64,000 nt of DNA. It comes from Mycobacterium sp. MFM001 (GTDB lineage Bacteria; Actinomycetota; Actinomycetes; Mycobacteriales; Mycobacteriaceae). Below, in pieces: positions 8,590 through 18,367 of the stretch. The number at the start of each line of letters is the position of its first letter. The stretch's first letter is position 1. The stretch is from contig NZ_BFAB01000001.1 in NCBI RefSeq assembly GCF_003402475.1, positions 62,001-126,000 of the forward strand, read 5' to 3'. The notes under the pieces were generated by a model that made no database searches, was not told where the DNA came from, and saw only the letters and a list, made by a program, of their open reading frames with translations. The position numbers and the translations under genes were made by a program.

Positions 8590-9392
8590 TGTCCTCAGTG
8601 CCGACGTCGTATCTGGTGCTCGCCTCGCAACGCAGCGGCAGCACGCTGCTGGTGGAATCGCTGCGCGCGACCGGATGTGCCGGCGAGCCGCAGGAGTTCT
8701 TCCAGTACCTGCCCAGCACCGGCATGGCCCCACAGCCGCGGGAATGGTTCGCCGGAGTCGAGGACCCCACGATTCTGCGGCTGCTCGATCCGCTGGAGCC
8801 GGGCACACCGGACACCGCGTCCGCAGTGGCATGGCGTGAGCACATCCGCAGTTCCGGCCGCACACCGAACGGGGTGTGGGGCGGCAAGCTGATGTGGAAC
8901 CAGACGTCGCTGCTGCAGGAGCGGGCTGCGGGGCTGCCCGACCGCACCGGGGATGGCCTGCGCGCCGCGATCCGCGACGTCATCGGCAGCGACCCGGTTT
9001 TCGTGCACGTGTACCGACCGGACGTCGTCTCGCAGGCGGTGTCGTTTTGGCGGGCGGTGCAAACCCGGGTCTGGCGGGGCCGGCCCGACCCGGAACGGGA
9101 TTCCCGGGCGGTCTACCACGCCGGGGCGATCGCCCACATCGTCACGATCCTGCGGGAGCAGGAGGCCGGCTGGCGCAACTGGTTCGCCGAGGAGCAGATC
9201 ACCCCGATCGACGTCGCCTACCCGGTGCTGTGGCGCAACCTGACCACGATCGTCGCCTCGGTGCTCGAGTCGCTCGGGCTCGATCCGCGCCTGGCGCCCG
9301 AGCCGGTGCTAGAGCGCCAGGCCGATCAGCGGTCAGACGAGTGGGTGGACCGCTACCGCGCCGAGGCCGAGGAACTGGGCCTGCCGCAATAG
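8589..9392 (+). CDS. stf0: Stf0-type sulfotransferase
   Basis: Stf0 transfers sulfate from PAPS to the 2-position of trehalose, the first step towards sulfolipid-type glycolipids. The 267-residue protein carries the 5'-phosphosulfate loop at its N-terminus ([21 protein letters not shown]) and family features such as [10 protein letters not shown] and VWGGKLMW. The ATG at 8589 overlaps the sulfatase stop; a GTG three bases upstream is the alternative start. The length is the usual one for Stf0. No polyketide synthase or mmpL gene is next to it, so whether a finished sulfolipid is made cannot be judged from this window. Confidence 0.88.
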   Translation: MSSVPTSYLVLASQRSGSTLLVESLRATGCAGEPQEFFQYLPSTGMAPQPREWFAGVEDPTILRLLDPLEPGTPDTASAVAWREHIRSSGRTPNGVWGGKLMWNQTSLLQERAAGLPDRTGDGLRAAIRDVIGSDPVFVHVYRPDVVSQAVSFWRAVQTRVWRGRPDPERDSRAVYHAGAIAHIVTILREQEAGWRNWFAEEQITPIDVAYPVLWRNLTTIVASVLESLGLDPRLAPEPVLERQADQRSDEWVDRYRAEAEELGLPQ

Positions 9393-9400
9393 CCGCTGCG

Positions 9401-10171
9401 TTACTTGCTGCCGACCTGAGCGACGACGAACACCCGCCGGAACGGGAAGAACGTGGTGCCGTCGGGCCGGGTCGGATAAGCGTCGGCGAGCAGTGGAATC
9501 AGGTCGGCGCGGAACCGCTCCCAGTCGGCGTCGCTGAGCCGCTCACGCACCGGCAACAGCGCGGTGCCGCTGATCCAGTCCAACACCGGATGCTCGCCGC
9601 GCAGCTGATGCAGGTAGGTGGTCTCCCAGGCATCCACGCTGCAGCCGGCGTCCATCAGCAGCTCGGCGTAATAGGTCGGCGCGTGGACCACCGCGCCGAC
9701 CCGAAACGGCACGTCCCGCAACGCCTTTGCGTACGGCTCGCGGCGGGCCAACGCGCGCACCGCGGCGTGCGACGGGGTCTCGAAGTTGCCGGGCATCTGG
9801 GCGGCGATCCACGACCCGGCGGCCAGTTGCCCCGCCCAGCGGACCATCAGGTCCGGATGCTCGGGCACCCACTGCAGGACGGCGTTGCTGAGCACCACGT
9901 CGGTGTCGCGCTGCGGCGTCCAGTTGCGAAGATCGGTGACCGAGGCGTCGACGCCCCGCTCCCGGGCGGCGGCGACCATCTCCGGTGAGTTGTCCAGCGC
10001 CTCGATCGCCGCGTCCGGCCAGCGCCGGGCCAGCTGCAGTGTCAGGTTGCCCGGCCCGCAGCCCAGGTCGACGACACGGCGCGGACGCTCGGCGCCCACC
10101 CATGACAGCAGGTCATAGAAAGGGCGGGCGCGCTGATCCGCAAAGGCCAGGTAGACGTCCGGATCCCACAT
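9401..10171 (-). CDS. tam: Trans-aconitate 2-methyltransferase
   Basis: Tam methylates trans-aconitate, a side product that inhibits aconitase, using SAM. The start is the ATG at 10171, with GGGAGGAC just upstream, giving 256 residues ([22 protein letters not shown]), the standard opening of the family. The SAM-binding motif [20 protein letters not shown] is near residue 35, followed by [14 protein letters not shown] and [16 protein letters not shown] longer reading upstream is possible on paper but lacks this typical start. It converges with the sulfotransferase (8 bp between stops) and corresponds to Rv0294. Confidence 0.92.
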   Translation of the reverse strand: MWDPDVYLAFADQRARPFYDLLSWVGAERPRRVVDLGCGPGNLTLQLARRWPDAAIEALDNSPEMVAAARERGVDASVTDLRNWTPQRDTDVVLSNAVLQWVPEHPDLMVRWAGQLAAGSWIAAQMPGNFETPSHAAVRALARREPYAKALRDVPFRVGAVVHAPTYYAELLMDAGCSVDAWETTYLHQLRGEHPVLDWISGTALLPVRERLSDADWERFRADLIPLLADAYPTRPDGTTFFPFRRVFVVAQVGSK

Positions 10172-10240
10172 GTGTGTCCTCCCGATCAACGGCCCGTGTG
10201 CCGACTGATATAGACACAACGTAGACGAGTCGAGGTGGAG

Positions 10241-11134
10241 ATGACTGACGAAGACGACGCCGCCAGTGTCCGACGCATCTGGTCCGCCTTGGGCTTGCCC
10301 GGAATTGTCGACGTACACACCCATTTCATGCCGAAATCGGTGATGGACAAGGTGTGGAACTACTTCGACTCGGCCGGTCCGATGGTCGGCCGGCACTGGC
10401 CCATCACCTACCGGGCCGACGAAACCCGTCGGGTCGAGATGCTGCGGCAATTCGGGGTGCGCGGCTTCACCGCACTGGTCTATCCCCACAAGCCGCAGAT
10501 GGCGGCCTGGCTCAACCAGTGGGCCGCCCAGTTCGCCCAATCCACACCGGATTGCCTTGCCACCGCGACCTTTTACCCCGAACCCGGCGCCGGCGACTAC
10601 GTCGAGGCCGCGATCCGCGACGGTATCCAAGTCTTCAAGGCACACATTCAAGTTGGCCGGTACGAGCCGAACGACCCACTGCTCGACCGGGTTTGGGGAC
10701 TCCTCGAGGACGCCGGCCTACCGGTCGTCATTCACTGTGGGTCCGGGCCGGTACCGGGCGAATACACCGGACCGGAGCCGATCCGTCGCCTGCTGCGCCG
10801 CTATCCGCGGCTGCGGTTGATCGTCGCGCACATGGGAATGCCGGAATACGCCGAATTTCTGGACATCTGCGAGAGGTCGGCCGACGTGCGGTTGGACACC
10901 ACGATGGCCTTCACCCCTTTCGTCGAGGAACAAATGCCGTTCCCGTCGTCCCAGCTGCCCCGGCTGCGGGACTTTGCCGACCGCATCCTGTTCGGCAGCG
11001 ACTTTCCCAACATTCCCTACCGCTACTCCGACGCGATGCGCTGGCTCACCGAATTGCCCGGTATCGACGACAACTGGTTGCGCGCCGTGTTCTACGAGAA
11101 TGCGGCTGAGTTGTTCGCAAGACGCGAACCTTGA
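10241..11134 (+). CDS. Amidohydrolase-2 family metal-dependent hydrolase
   Basis: The 297-residue protein has the TIM-barrel amidohydrolase-2 (ACMSD-like) pattern: a metal-binding VDVHTHF at the start, [13 protein letters not shown] in the middle, [12 protein letters not shown], and the final [14 protein letters not shown] with the catalytic aspartate. Members of this family decarboxylate or hydrolyse aromatic and other small carboxylates with a divalent metal. The ATG at 10241 has GAGG five bases upstream; a GTG at 10235 is less well placed. It runs towards eccE3 and the two ends are separated by a long hairpin. The substrate is unknown. Confidence 0.85.
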   Translation: MTDEDDAASVRRIWSALGLPGIVDVHTHFMPKSVMDKVWNYFDSAGPMVGRHWPITYRADETRRVEMLRQFGVRGFTALVYPHKPQMAAWLNQWAAQFAQSTPDCLATATFYPEPGAGDYVEAAIRDGIQVFKAHIQVGRYEPNDPLLDRVWGLLEDAGLPVVIHCGSGPVPGEYTGPEPIRRLLRRYPRLRLIVAHMGMPEYAEFLDICERSADVRLDTTMAFTPFVEEQMPFPSSQLPRLRDFADRILFGSDFPNIPYRYSDAMRWLTELPGIDDNWLRAVFYENAAELFARREP

Positions 11135-11145
11135 GTTTGGTTTTC

Positions 11146-11208
11146 CGTCGAGTGTGCGGTTCTATACGCCCGCAGCGGCGCGTCGCGTACGAAACCGCAC
11201 ACTCGACG
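11146..11208. terminator. Long inverted repeat between amidohydrolase and eccE3 ends
   Basis: The arms at 11146-11161 and 11193-11208 are perfect reverse complements over 16 bases (cgtcgagtgtgcggtt). With three mismatches the pairing continues inwards to a 24-bp stem. The element sits exactly between two convergent stops (11134 and 11219), so it probably terminates transcription from both sides. There is no U-run. Confidence 0.75.
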
Positions 11209-11218
11209 CCATTTCACG

Positions 11219-12205
11219 TTAGACGGCCGCGTGCCGCGGCCGCGACTGCCGCGCGACCGTACTGGGCCAGCGCAGCTGGCCGAGGAGACCGTCGGGCAAA
11301 TCGGCGTGCCCGTCGAGCCTGTCGGTGGACGTCGGGTCCAATGCCACCAGCGACGGCCGGTGGTTACCGGCTTGCGGCGTCAGCCCGGATATCGGTGCGC
11401 CGCCGGCAGGATGGGCATTGGTGCGGAACGCGCACGCAACCGCCAGAGTCTGGTCGCCCGCCGCTCCGGAGATTTCCAGCGCGGTCCATGTTTCGCGGGC
11501 CGGATACGACCTGATCACCGCGAGCGTGTCGAGCAGCGTCTCGTCGGCCTTGACCCGATATGCGGCAACGTAATCGCCGCTTGCCTCCCGCATGCCGCGC
11601 CAGGTTTCCCGGGCGGGCCGCGCGAACAGCGTTGGGACGTCGTCGGGTTCCACCGGGCTGGCCGCCCAGCCGGTCTCGCGGAGGTGGTCGGCGAGCCGGC
11701 GCACCGCGACCTCCGCGGTCTTGTGCAACGGAATGCCCGACGAGCGGGCCCGCAGCGCCACGAGGTTGTCGGCGGCCGACAGGGTCAGCCCAATCCAGGT
11801 GTCCCGCTGCGGCACACCGTTGTCGTCCCCGGTCTCCCGGCTGGTGACACGGACCGCGTCGGCCCGGATGCCGTAGCGGTCCAGGTATCGCGCAATCAAC
11901 GGCAGCGGCAGCAGGTCGGGTTCGCCGTCGGGCGGGTTGACGATGCGCAGCAACGCGGTAGTCCGCACGTCGACGCCGGACTGCCGGGGCCGGCCGCGCA
12001 TGTGGTTGCGGCGCAGCATCGCCAGTCGGCGGCGCAGCATCGTCGTGAAAAACAGTCCGCGCCACCAGGCCAGCAGTATCACCACCGCGGCGATCGCGAT
12101 GCCCACGACCCAGCGCTCCCGCGGGGTATGCCACGGGTAGGCCATGACTGCGGCCACCACGGCCAGTAACACCAGGCTGATCCGCCCGGTCAGTGACTGC
12201 CTCAC
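11219..12205 (-). CDS. eccE3: ESX-3 membrane component EccE3
   Basis: EccE sits at the periphery of the type VII secretion membrane complex. The 328-residue protein begins at the GTG at 12205 in a 4-bp overlap with the mycP3 stop (MTB EccE3 is about 331). Two N-terminal membrane helices (about 8-25, ISLVLLAVVAAVMAYPW, and 33-50, VVGIAIAAVVILLAWW) are followed by a soluble cytosolic domain starting after RRRLAMLRRNHMRG. It is the last gene of the ESX-3 operon and ends at a hairpin shared with the converging amidohydrolase gene. Confidence 0.93.
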   Translation of the reverse strand: MRQSLTGRISLVLLAVVAAVMAYPWHTPRERWVVGIAIAAVVILLAWWRGLFFTTMLRRRLAMLRRNHMRGRPRQSGVDVRTTALLRIVNPPDGEPDLLPLPLIARYLDRYGIRADAVRVTSRETGDDNGVPQRDTWIGLTLSAADNLVALRARSSGIPLHKTAEVAVRRLADHLRETGWAASPVEPDDVPTLFARPARETWRGMREASGDYVAAYRVKADETLLDTLAVIRSYPARETWTALEISGAAGDQTLAVACAFRTNAHPAGGAPISGLTPQAGNHRPSLVALDPTSTDRLDGHADLPDGLLGQLRWPSTVARQSRPRHAAV

Positions 12206-13587
12206 GAGCTGAGCTCCTTTCGACGGCGTGCCGCGATGGCGGCAGCGCCCACGACGGCCAGTGCGAACGCCGCGGTTCCGATTCCTGCGACGATCAGCGG
12301 GGTGTAATTCTTCGGTGCCGGTTCCGGCGGCGCCGCGAGCGGTTTCGCCGGTGCCGCATCGGATTTGGTGCCGGCGGGCAGCTCCCATGTCAGGGCCGCG
12401 ACCGCGTCCACGCTGCCGGCGCCGACCACATTGGACGGCGCGCGCGCCCCGTTGTGCGCGGTTGCGGTCAGCCGGTGCATCACCTGCTCGGCGGTCAACT
12501 CGGGATACTTGCTGCGGACCAGGGCCGCCACCCCGGCCACATACCCGGCCGCATAACTGGTGCCGCTCAACGGCATCAGTTGCTGACGCTGGTTGGGCAG
12601 CCCGTTGGCGAGGCCGCCGTCGTCGCGGTTGCTCACCGACACGATGTTCTGGCCCGGCGCCGCGATGCCGACCCACGGGCCGGCCATGGTGAATTTGGAC
12701 GGCTGGCCGTCCGGCGCCAGCGAAGCCACCGAGAGCACGTAGGGCTGCCACCACGACGGGATCGACACCGACGTGACACCCGCCCAGTTGCGGGGGTCGT
12801 CGGGCCGGCTCATGTCGGTGAGCGGGTTGGATTCGCATGCGGTGCCGCCGGTCATCGAGCCGGTCGGCCCACTGTTGCCGGCGGCCGCCACGATCACCGC
12901 GTCCTTGTCGACGGCCGCGTACCGGATCGCCGCACCGAGTGCCCCCTGGTCGACGCTGCGGTCGGTGGGCAGGCAGGTGACCGCCGAGATGTTGATCACC
13001 CGCGCACCGAGGTCGGCGGCGTGCACGATGGCCCGGCCCAACGCCGTGACGTCGAAGGTCACTTGCGCGATTGTCGGGTCGCCGCCCGGCATGCGCGGCG
13101 AGAACTTCGCCGATGAGGTGCGCAACGACAGCAGCCGCGCCCCGGGCGCGACCCCGGCGAAGCCGTCGTCACCGGGCTGGCCGGCGATGATCCCGGCAAC
13201 CAGCGTGCCGTGCCCGTCGCAGTCGGTGAGGCCGTCGCTTGATTCCAGATAATCGCCACCGGCTTCGACGGCGGGCAGCCGAGGCCCCGGCCGCACCCCG
13301 GTGTCGAGGACGGCCACCAGTTGGCCGTCGCCGCGCGAAATCCGCCACGCCGCAGGCAGATCCATCAACTGCTGATTGGGGGTGGCGACGCCGGGATCGG
13401 TGCCGGGGATGACGCCGGAGGTGCTGCACTCGCCGCGTTGCTCCATCGGCTGCACCGGCCCGGGTGCCCCGTTCGGCGGCTGGGCGCCGGGGTCGACCAC
13501 CGGCGGAGTGATCGCCGCGGCCGGTGGGCAGGACCATACCGCCGCAACCAGAACCGCGGCGGCACAAGCGAATCCGGCACGGATCAT
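12202..13587 (-). CDS. mycP3: ESX-3 mycosin protease MycP3
   Basis: MycP3 is a membrane-anchored subtilisin-like serine protease that stabilises the ESX-3 channel and can cleave substrates on the outer face. The 461-residue protein has a signal peptide (MIRAGFACAAAVLVAAVWSC), the catalytic Asp in AVLDTGV (about 95), His in DCDGHGTLVAG (about 124) and Ser in LSGTSYAAGYVAG (about 342). A proline-rich stretch leads into a C-terminal membrane helix (PLIVAGIGTAAFALAVVGAAA) with a short basic tail. Its start overlaps the eccD3 stop by 4 bp. All catalytic residues are present. Confidence 0.95.
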   Translation of the reverse strand: MIRAGFACAAAVLVAAVWSCPPAAAITPPVVDPGAQPPNGAPGPVQPMEQRGECSTSGVIPGTDPGVATPNQQLMDLPAAWRISRGDGQLVAVLDTGVRPGPRLPAVEAGGDYLESSDGLTDCDGHGTLVAGIIAGQPGDDGFAGVAPGARLLSLRTSSAKFSPRMPGGDPTIAQVTFDVTALGRAIVHAADLGARVINISAVTCLPTDRSVDQGALGAAIRYAAVDKDAVIVAAAGNSGPTGSMTGGTACESNPLTDMSRPDDPRNWAGVTSVSIPSWWQPYVLSVASLAPDGQPSKFTMAGPWVGIAAPGQNIVSVSNRDDGGLANGLPNQRQQLMPLSGTSYAAGYVAGVAALVRSKYPELTAEQVMHRLTATAHNGARAPSNVVGAGSVDAVAALTWELPAGTKSDAAPAKPLAAPPEPAPKNYTPLIVAGIGTAAFALAVVGAAAIAARRRKELSS

Positions 13588-15014
13588 CGATTGAGCACCC
13601 AGCTGAACAACCCGACCAGATAGGCCATGACGGGGATCAGCGACGCATCGATGCCCGACGCGACGAAGCCCACCACCCGGCGCAGCGGCAGCGAATAGGT
13701 CTCCGGCTCGGCGATCGGCGGATTCAGCGCGACCACCACCCACGCCAGCACCAGTGCCGCCAGTACGAGCACCGCGCACAGCGCGGCGACGTAGCGACCC
13801 GTCGCCGTGTAGAGCACGAGCAGCGCCACGGTCAGCAGATACGGCTGCGCCAGCAGCCATGCCTTGCAGGCCGCCGAATCCCACACCCGGGCCCGCAGCG
13901 CGGCCGCCGCCGCGGTTGCCGCGACCACGTACCAGCCCCACACCGCGAGCGTCTCCGGCCGTAACGCGATGGCCACCGAGCCCAGCACGCTGAGCAGTAC
14001 CGCACCCGCGATGAAGCCGGTCTGATGCGCGTCGCTGATGCGAACCCGGCGCGGCAGGTCCTCGAGCACCCGCGTCGACGGAGCCGACGGGGTGGGGTCG
14101 CCGGGCGCCGGGATGACCGGCAGCGGGAACCGTGCCCACAGCGCAGACAGTTGGGCGGCCTCGATGGTGACGAACAGCGCCACCACGATCAGCAGGCAGC
14201 CCAGAGTGAGCATCGGCAGCTGCCACAGCGACGCCGCGCCGGCAGCCAGCAAAACACCGACCCCGAGAACTGCTGTGGCGGTGAAGAATCCGGTGGCGTG
14301 CTCGCGTTCGCGGCGGGGAAGGATGATGCTGATCAGCGACCACGCCGCAACACCCGCGGCCGCCAGCATCACCTGCGCCGGTCCGAAGGAGCCGGGTACC
14401 GCCAATGTCAACGCCGCCGCGGTCGGCACCAACGCGACCGCGGACAACGCCGTGCTGGCCGACGCCGACCGTGCCGCCAGTCCGGCGATCGCGGTGAGCA
14501 CCGCGATCACACCGGCCGCGATCAAACCGGCGGGCGCGCCGGTCACCGCGTGGTGAGCCACCGCCAAACCCGTTGCGGCGACGACCAACCCGACAACTGC
14601 GGCCAGCGCGCCGCGCTGAATGTGCGCGATGCCCCACGGCTTGAGCCGCGAGGCGGAGAAGATCACCGCGGCATCGGCGATGTCCTCGACGATGCCGGGG
14701 GCAGCCGGGCCGGGCGGTACCGGTTGCAGCGCCAGCAGGTCACCGTCCACGACGCCGACGGTGTCCAGGCTGGCGTCCAGGCTGAACGGCGCGCCGCCGA
14801 TCGGGGCGAGGCTGAGCCGCGCGGGGGTGGGCGTGTCCGCGGCAGGCTCGCCGTCAGTGACGTCGGCCTCACCGTCCAGACCGGTGGGAACCACCAAACG
14901 CTGGACCGCGGGCAGGATTTCGCGCAGCGGCAGCTCGGCCGGCAGGGCCATCTCGGTCAGCCTGCTGTCGGCGAGGATGGCGACCCGGACGATCGGCATC
15001 ACGGCGCTGGACAT
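13584..15014 (-). CDS. eccD3: ESX-3 membrane pore component EccD3
   Basis: EccD forms the multi-helix membrane vestibule of the ESX complex. The 476-residue protein starts with a ubiquitin-like domain (about 8-95, VRVAILADSRLTEMALPAEL) and continues with about eleven membrane helices, for example AALAAVVGLVVAATGLAVAHH and LLTVALLVLYTATG. The size matches M. tuberculosis EccD3 (about 472). A 70-bp gap separates it from espG3, the largest gap in the second half of the operon. The stop overlaps the mycP3 start. Confidence 0.95.
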   Translation of the reverse strand: MSSAVMPIVRVAILADSRLTEMALPAELPLREILPAVQRLVVPTGLDGEADVTDGEPAADTPTPARLSLAPIGGAPFSLDASLDTVGVVDGDLLALQPVPPGPAAPGIVEDIADAAVIFSASRLKPWGIAHIQRGALAAVVGLVVAATGLAVAHHAVTGAPAGLIAAGVIAVLTAIAGLAARSASASTALSAVALVPTAAALTLAVPGSFGPAQVMLAAAGVAAWSLISIILPRREREHATGFFTATAVLGVGVLLAAGAASLWQLPMLTLGCLLIVVALFVTIEAAQLSALWARFPLPVIPAPGDPTPSAPSTRVLEDLPRRVRISDAHQTGFIAGAVLLSVLGSVAIALRPETLAVWGWYVVAATAAAAALRARVWDSAACKAWLLAQPYLLTVALLVLYTATGRYVAALCAVLVLAALVLAWVVVALNPPIAEPETYSLPLRRVVGFVASGIDASLIPVMAYLVGLFSWVLNR

Positions 15015-15084
15015 CAGCGGGTCCTCAGGATTTGGTGGGACATGGATTCTCTTTCTCTTTCGTGAAACGTGTTAATCCGCTTGG

Positions 15085-15948
15085 CTAATGGGGGGTGGGC
15101 ACGCTGAAGTCTCTGGACAACCGCTTACCCGGGAACCATTGACCGTCGGGCAGGGTTGCGGTCAGTTGTTCGACCGCCATGGCGATCGCGAACGGTGCGC
15201 CCGGGCGAAACGTCGAGACCCACTCACCGTCGAAAGCGCGCGACGGGCTGACCAGCACCCGGCCCGCCGTGGTGTCGACAATGCTCATCCCGACTTCGCT
15301 GGTGGCGTGCCGGCCGTCGTGGTGGCAGCCGGCGACGATCTCGACATAGCTGCGCGGACCGGTGAACACCGACTCCACCACCGGCCGCGCCGACTCCGGG
15401 ATGCCCAGGTATTCAAGAACTTCGGTGAGCGGCTCGCCGTTGCGCAGCCGCTCGTCGGCCCTGGCGCCCACCCGGGCGGGCATGCTGAACTCGTCGAAGC
15501 GGGCCGGCGGTCGGTGCGCCAACCCGACTCCGAGCACGGGTACCAGCGCCCGCGCGTCGTCGATTTCCATCGACGTGAACGTCACCAGCTGCGCGTTGCG
15601 CAGCGCGACAACGGTTTTGTCGCCGCGCCGCGCAATGATGCCGCGCAGCATCTCCCCGGGCCCGGAGTCGTTGGCGGGTCCCACGTAGCGCAGGTCCAGC
15701 CACCGCTCCGGGAAACACACCACCCGGATCCAATCGGCCACCGCCGGGTTGACCACGCCGTCGGCGGAGAGCAGACCCATCTGGACCAGTTCGCTACTCT
15801 GCCGCTCGACGAATGCGCCCCGTTCGCCGGCGTCGGTGTAAGGCGTGGTGATCGCCAAAACCCACGGGAAGGTGCCCGCTCCAACGGTTTCGGCGATGAA
15901 CCACGCCTGCTCGACCGTCAGCTCGACGGCGTTAGGCTCGTTGCCCAT
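15085..15948 (-). CDS. espG3: ESX-3 PE/PPE chaperone EspG3
   Basis: EspG3 is the cytosolic chaperone that binds the tip of PPE proteins of the ESX-3 class, keeps them soluble and delivers PE/PPE pairs to the secretion machine. The 287-residue protein begins [25 protein letters not shown], the typical EspG N-terminus, and has the alternating strand/helix pattern of the family with no signal peptide or membrane helix. It follows esxH by 16 bp. The cognate clients in this window are likely PPE4 and the divergent PPE protein at 26.2 kb. Confidence 0.93.
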   Translation of the reverse strand: MGNEPNAVELTVEQAWFIAETVGAGTFPWVLAITTPYTDAGERGAFVERQSSELVQMGLLSADGVVNPAVADWIRVVCFPERWLDLRYVGPANDSGPGEMLRGIIARRGDKTVVALRNAQLVTFTSMEIDDARALVPVLGVGLAHRPPARFDEFSMPARVGARADERLRNGEPLTEVLEYLGIPESARPVVESVFTGPRSYVEIVAGCHHDGRHATSEVGMSIVDTTAGRVLVSPSRAFDGEWVSTFRPGAPFAIAMAVEQLTATLPDGQWFPGKRLSRDFSVPTPH

Positions 15949-15964
15949 CTAACCTTCGCTCCGG

Positions 15965-16255
15965 TTAGCCGCCCCATTTGGCGGCTTCGGCCTGGTCGCG
16001 GGCCAGCATCGACACCGTGTTGGTCTCGTGCGTGCCGGCCATCGCGTGATACGCGCGCACCAGATCGGCCATCGCCTGATTCCACTGCGCCTGCCACGCC
16101 TGATACGTCATCCCGGTATCGCCCTGCCACGCCGCCGACAACGCCGCCTGCTCACTGGCGATATCGGCCCCCAACCCCTGCATCGTCGCCGCATAAGAAG
16201 CCATGTCCCCGGCATGGGCCAGCATCGCCGGGTAGTTGTACATAATCTGCGACAT
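15965..16255 (-). CDS. esxH: ESX-3 secreted protein EsxH (TB10.4)
   Basis: EsxH is a WXG100 protein secreted as a dimer with EsxG and needed for mycobactin-dependent iron uptake; in pathogens it also binds host ESCRT factors. The 96-residue protein has the turn motif WQG at about residues 43-45. His14, His70, His76 and Glu77, the zinc-binding residues described for the M. tuberculosis EsxG-EsxH dimer, are all at the same positions here. Length and sequence are near-identical to TB10.4. It lies 15 bp after esxG. Confidence 0.96.
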   Translation of the reverse strand: MSQIMYNYPAMLAHAGDMASYAATMQGLGADIASEQAALSAAWQGDTGMTYQAWQAQWNQAMADLVRAYHAMAGTHETNTVSMLARDQAEAAKWGG

Positions 16256-16270
16256 CTGCGTTAACCCCTC

Positions 16271-16564
16271 TCAGAACCCGGTGTACGTGCTGGCTGCCGC
16301 GGCATCAGAGGCCACATAGGTGCCCGCCGCATCACCCAAATTGGCCTGCGCAATATCCAGCAGCGCATTCACCTTCGCCGCCACCTCCACAAACCGGGCA
16401 TGGGCGGCCTGAAACGCCGCCGCAGACTCCCCGACATGAAACGCCTGCGCCGAGACCGCCTCCTGCTCGGCCTGACCGATCGTCGAGCGCATCAACCCCG
16501 CCTTAGCCGCAAACGCCGACTGCGACGCCACCAACTGCGGAATATGGGCATCCAACATACTCAT
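16271..16564 (-). CDS. esxG: ESX-3 secreted protein EsxG
   Basis: EsxG is the 97-residue WXG100-family partner of EsxH. Its turn region carries HVGESAAAF in place of a strict WXG. The C-terminal tail holds the type VII export signal YxxxD (YVASD), which EsxH lacks, so the dimer is presumably targeted by EsxG through EccC3. The start ATG at 16564 is followed by a second ATG two codons later. It lies between the PPE4 stop (52 bp upstream) and esxH. Confidence 0.96.
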   Translation of the reverse strand: MSMLDAHIPQLVASQSAFAAKAGLMRSTIGQAEQEAVSAQAFHVGESAAAFQAAHARFVEVAAKVNALLDIAQANLGDAAGTYVASDAAAASTYTGF

Positions 16565-16616
16565 TTCTCACATCCTTTCCTCACCGACTACCACTCATTG
16601 CGAAACACCTGCGGTC

Positions 16617-18056
16617 TCAGTTGTGTTCTCCCCCTTTGCCGTTGGTGTGGCTAGCTGACTCCGATTCCCAGGTGCCGGGAACCATCGGCATCGTCGGACC
16701 GCCGCCGTATTCGTCACCGGCGAGCGTCGCCAACCCCGATGCTGCGGCGGTCGTTTCTTTGCCCACCGTGCCGGCGAATCCCAACCGTCCGGCACCGTTC
16801 CCGGAGGTCATGGTCTCCGGCTCGGCGCCGGGGTCGAAATCGGTGTCCATGTCGGCGAATTCGTCGGCGTAGTCGTGCAATGCCGCTCGGCGGCGCCGCC
16901 GTGCGCGTGCCTTCTCGCGACTCGACACCCCTACCGCGGCCGCGGCCGGAACGTGCGCGGCCGGCGCCTTGGTGCCCTCGCGGTCGCGCAGGGTCGGACC
17001 CGGTCCGCCATCGGGGTAGATACCGCCTACCGCGTAGGCGAAGGCGGGTGCCGCCGGCGCGGCGGCAGGTGCCGCGCCCGCTGCAGCGGTGCCCGTGGCC
17101 GGCGCGGATCCAGGTGCGACCGAGGCGGGAACACCGGGGGCCAAAGCGGCAACCGGCAAGGCGCTCGACGGGGCGGTGCCGGCCGCGGCAGGTGCCCCGA
17201 CCACCGCCGGCACGAGGTCCGGTGCCGCCGGGGCGTCGGTGGTCATCAGTGCGCTGACGCCGAGACCGATGGCGAGCGGAAGGACGAACGGGGCACTGAG
17301 GATCATCGCCCACGTCGGCCAGCCGACGAGGTTCCAGAACACCTGGTAACCGATGAAGAACAGCAGCGGAAAATAGGTCACCCAGGCGGCGGGATTGGTC
17401 AGCAGTGTTTGAAGCAGCTGGCCGGGATTCTGGAACAGCTGCATCAGTTGGTTCCACATCTGGGTGAAGAAGTCCGACCCCGACGGTGCCTGGTTGGCGG
17501 CCTGCGTGACGCTGTTCGATTTCACCACCATCGGCGCCGGCGTGGTACGCGGCGCGGAGGCCAGCGCGGTGCCCGACACCGCGTGATAGGTGGCCATCGT
17601 GGTAGCGGCCTGGACCCACATCCGGACATAGTCCGCCTCGTTGAGCGCGATCGGAATCGTGTTGATGCCAAAGAAATTCGTCGCTACCAGGATCCCGTGG
17701 ATCGCGTGGTTGGCGGCCAGCTCGGGCAATGTGGGCATCGCGGCCAGCGCGGTGGTGTAAGCCGCCGCGGCGACCTCGTGCTGGGCGGCCACCCCGGCGC
17801 TGTTCGCGCTGGCCTGCGTCAACCAGGCCAGGTATGGCAGGTGGGCGGCAACATACTGCTCGGCCGTCGGGCCTTCCCACGACCCGGCCTGCACCGCGCC
17901 CAACAGCGTGGTGAGTTCACCTGCAGCGGAAGCGTATTCGGTACTGAGCGAGGTCCATGCCGCCGCGGCCGCCAGCAGCGACCCGGGCCCAGGACCACTG
18001 CTGAGCAGCGTCGAATGCACCTCCGGCGGCGAAGCCATCCACACCGGCGCGGTCAT
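16617..18056 (-). CDS. PPE4: PPE4, PPE-PPW subfamily protein of ESX-3
   Basis: The 479-residue protein has a canonical PPE domain (about 1-180; PPE at residues 10-12, the WEGPTAEQY turn, and [17 protein letters not shown]). A central hydrophobic region follows (about 235-300, [22 protein letters not shown]), then an alanine/proline-rich linker with a basic [10 protein letters not shown] patch. The C-terminus carries the PPW signatures GFAGT and PMVPGTW. PPE4 pairs with PE5, encoded immediately upstream with two bases between, and has been linked to iron-siderophore use in M. tuberculosis. Confidence 0.94.
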   Translation of the reverse strand: MTAPVWMASPPEVHSTLLSSGPGPGSLLAAAAAWTSLSTEYASAAGELTTLLGAVQAGSWEGPTAEQYVAAHLPYLAWLTQASANSAGVAAQHEVAAAAYTTALAAMPTLPELAANHAIHGILVATNFFGINTIPIALNEADYVRMWVQAATTMATYHAVSGTALASAPRTTPAPMVVKSNSVTQAANQAPSGSDFFTQMWNQLMQLFQNPGQLLQTLLTNPAAWVTYFPLLFFIGYQVFWNLVGWPTWAMILSAPFVLPLAIGLGVSALMTTDAPAAPDLVPAVVGAPAAAGTAPSSALPVAALAPGVPASVAPGSAPATGTAAAGAAPAAAPAAPAFAYAVGGIYPDGGPGPTLRDREGTKAPAAHVPAAAAVGVSSREKARARRRRRAALHDYADEFADMDTDFDPGAEPETMTSGNGAGRLGFAGTVGKETTAAASGLATLAGDEYGGGPTMPMVPGTWESESASHTNGKGGEHN

Positions 18057-18058
18057 AG

Positions 18059-18367
18059 TCAGCCGCCGGCAACCAGGTAGGTCGAGGCCGCAGCCGCGTC
18101 ACCGGTGGCGTAGCTGACACCGGACTCTCCGACGCCCACACCGGCCCGGCCCAGTTCCTCGACGCCTTGGGCGGCTACCGTCGCGTGCTCGCTGCCCTGG
18201 GCGCTGAAGCCGGCAGCGGTTTGCAGCGAAACCGGGTCGGCCGCAGACGGTATCACCGCGCTGATCACGGGAGCCGCACTCGCGTGGGCAGCCGCCAGCT
18301 TGGCGGTGATCGCCTCCACCGCGGCACTGGTGGCGGCCAGACCCTCGGGAACAACTTGCAGCGTCAT
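18059..18367 (-). CDS. PE5: PE5, PE protein of ESX-3
   Basis: This is a short 102-residue PE protein made only of the PE domain. Pro-Glu is at residues 7-8 ([20 protein letters not shown]), two helices follow, and the C-terminal secretion signal YxxxD reads YATGD. It is expected to form a helical bundle with PPE4 and to be exported by ESX-3. Its ATG overlaps the eccC3 stop (ATGA), so translation is coupled to that of the ATPase. Confidence 0.94.
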   Translation of the reverse strand: MTLQVVPEGLAATSAAVEAITAKLAAAHASAAPVISAVIPSAADPVSLQTAAGFSAQGSEHATVAAQGVEELGRAGVGVGESGVSYATGDAAAASTYLVAGG

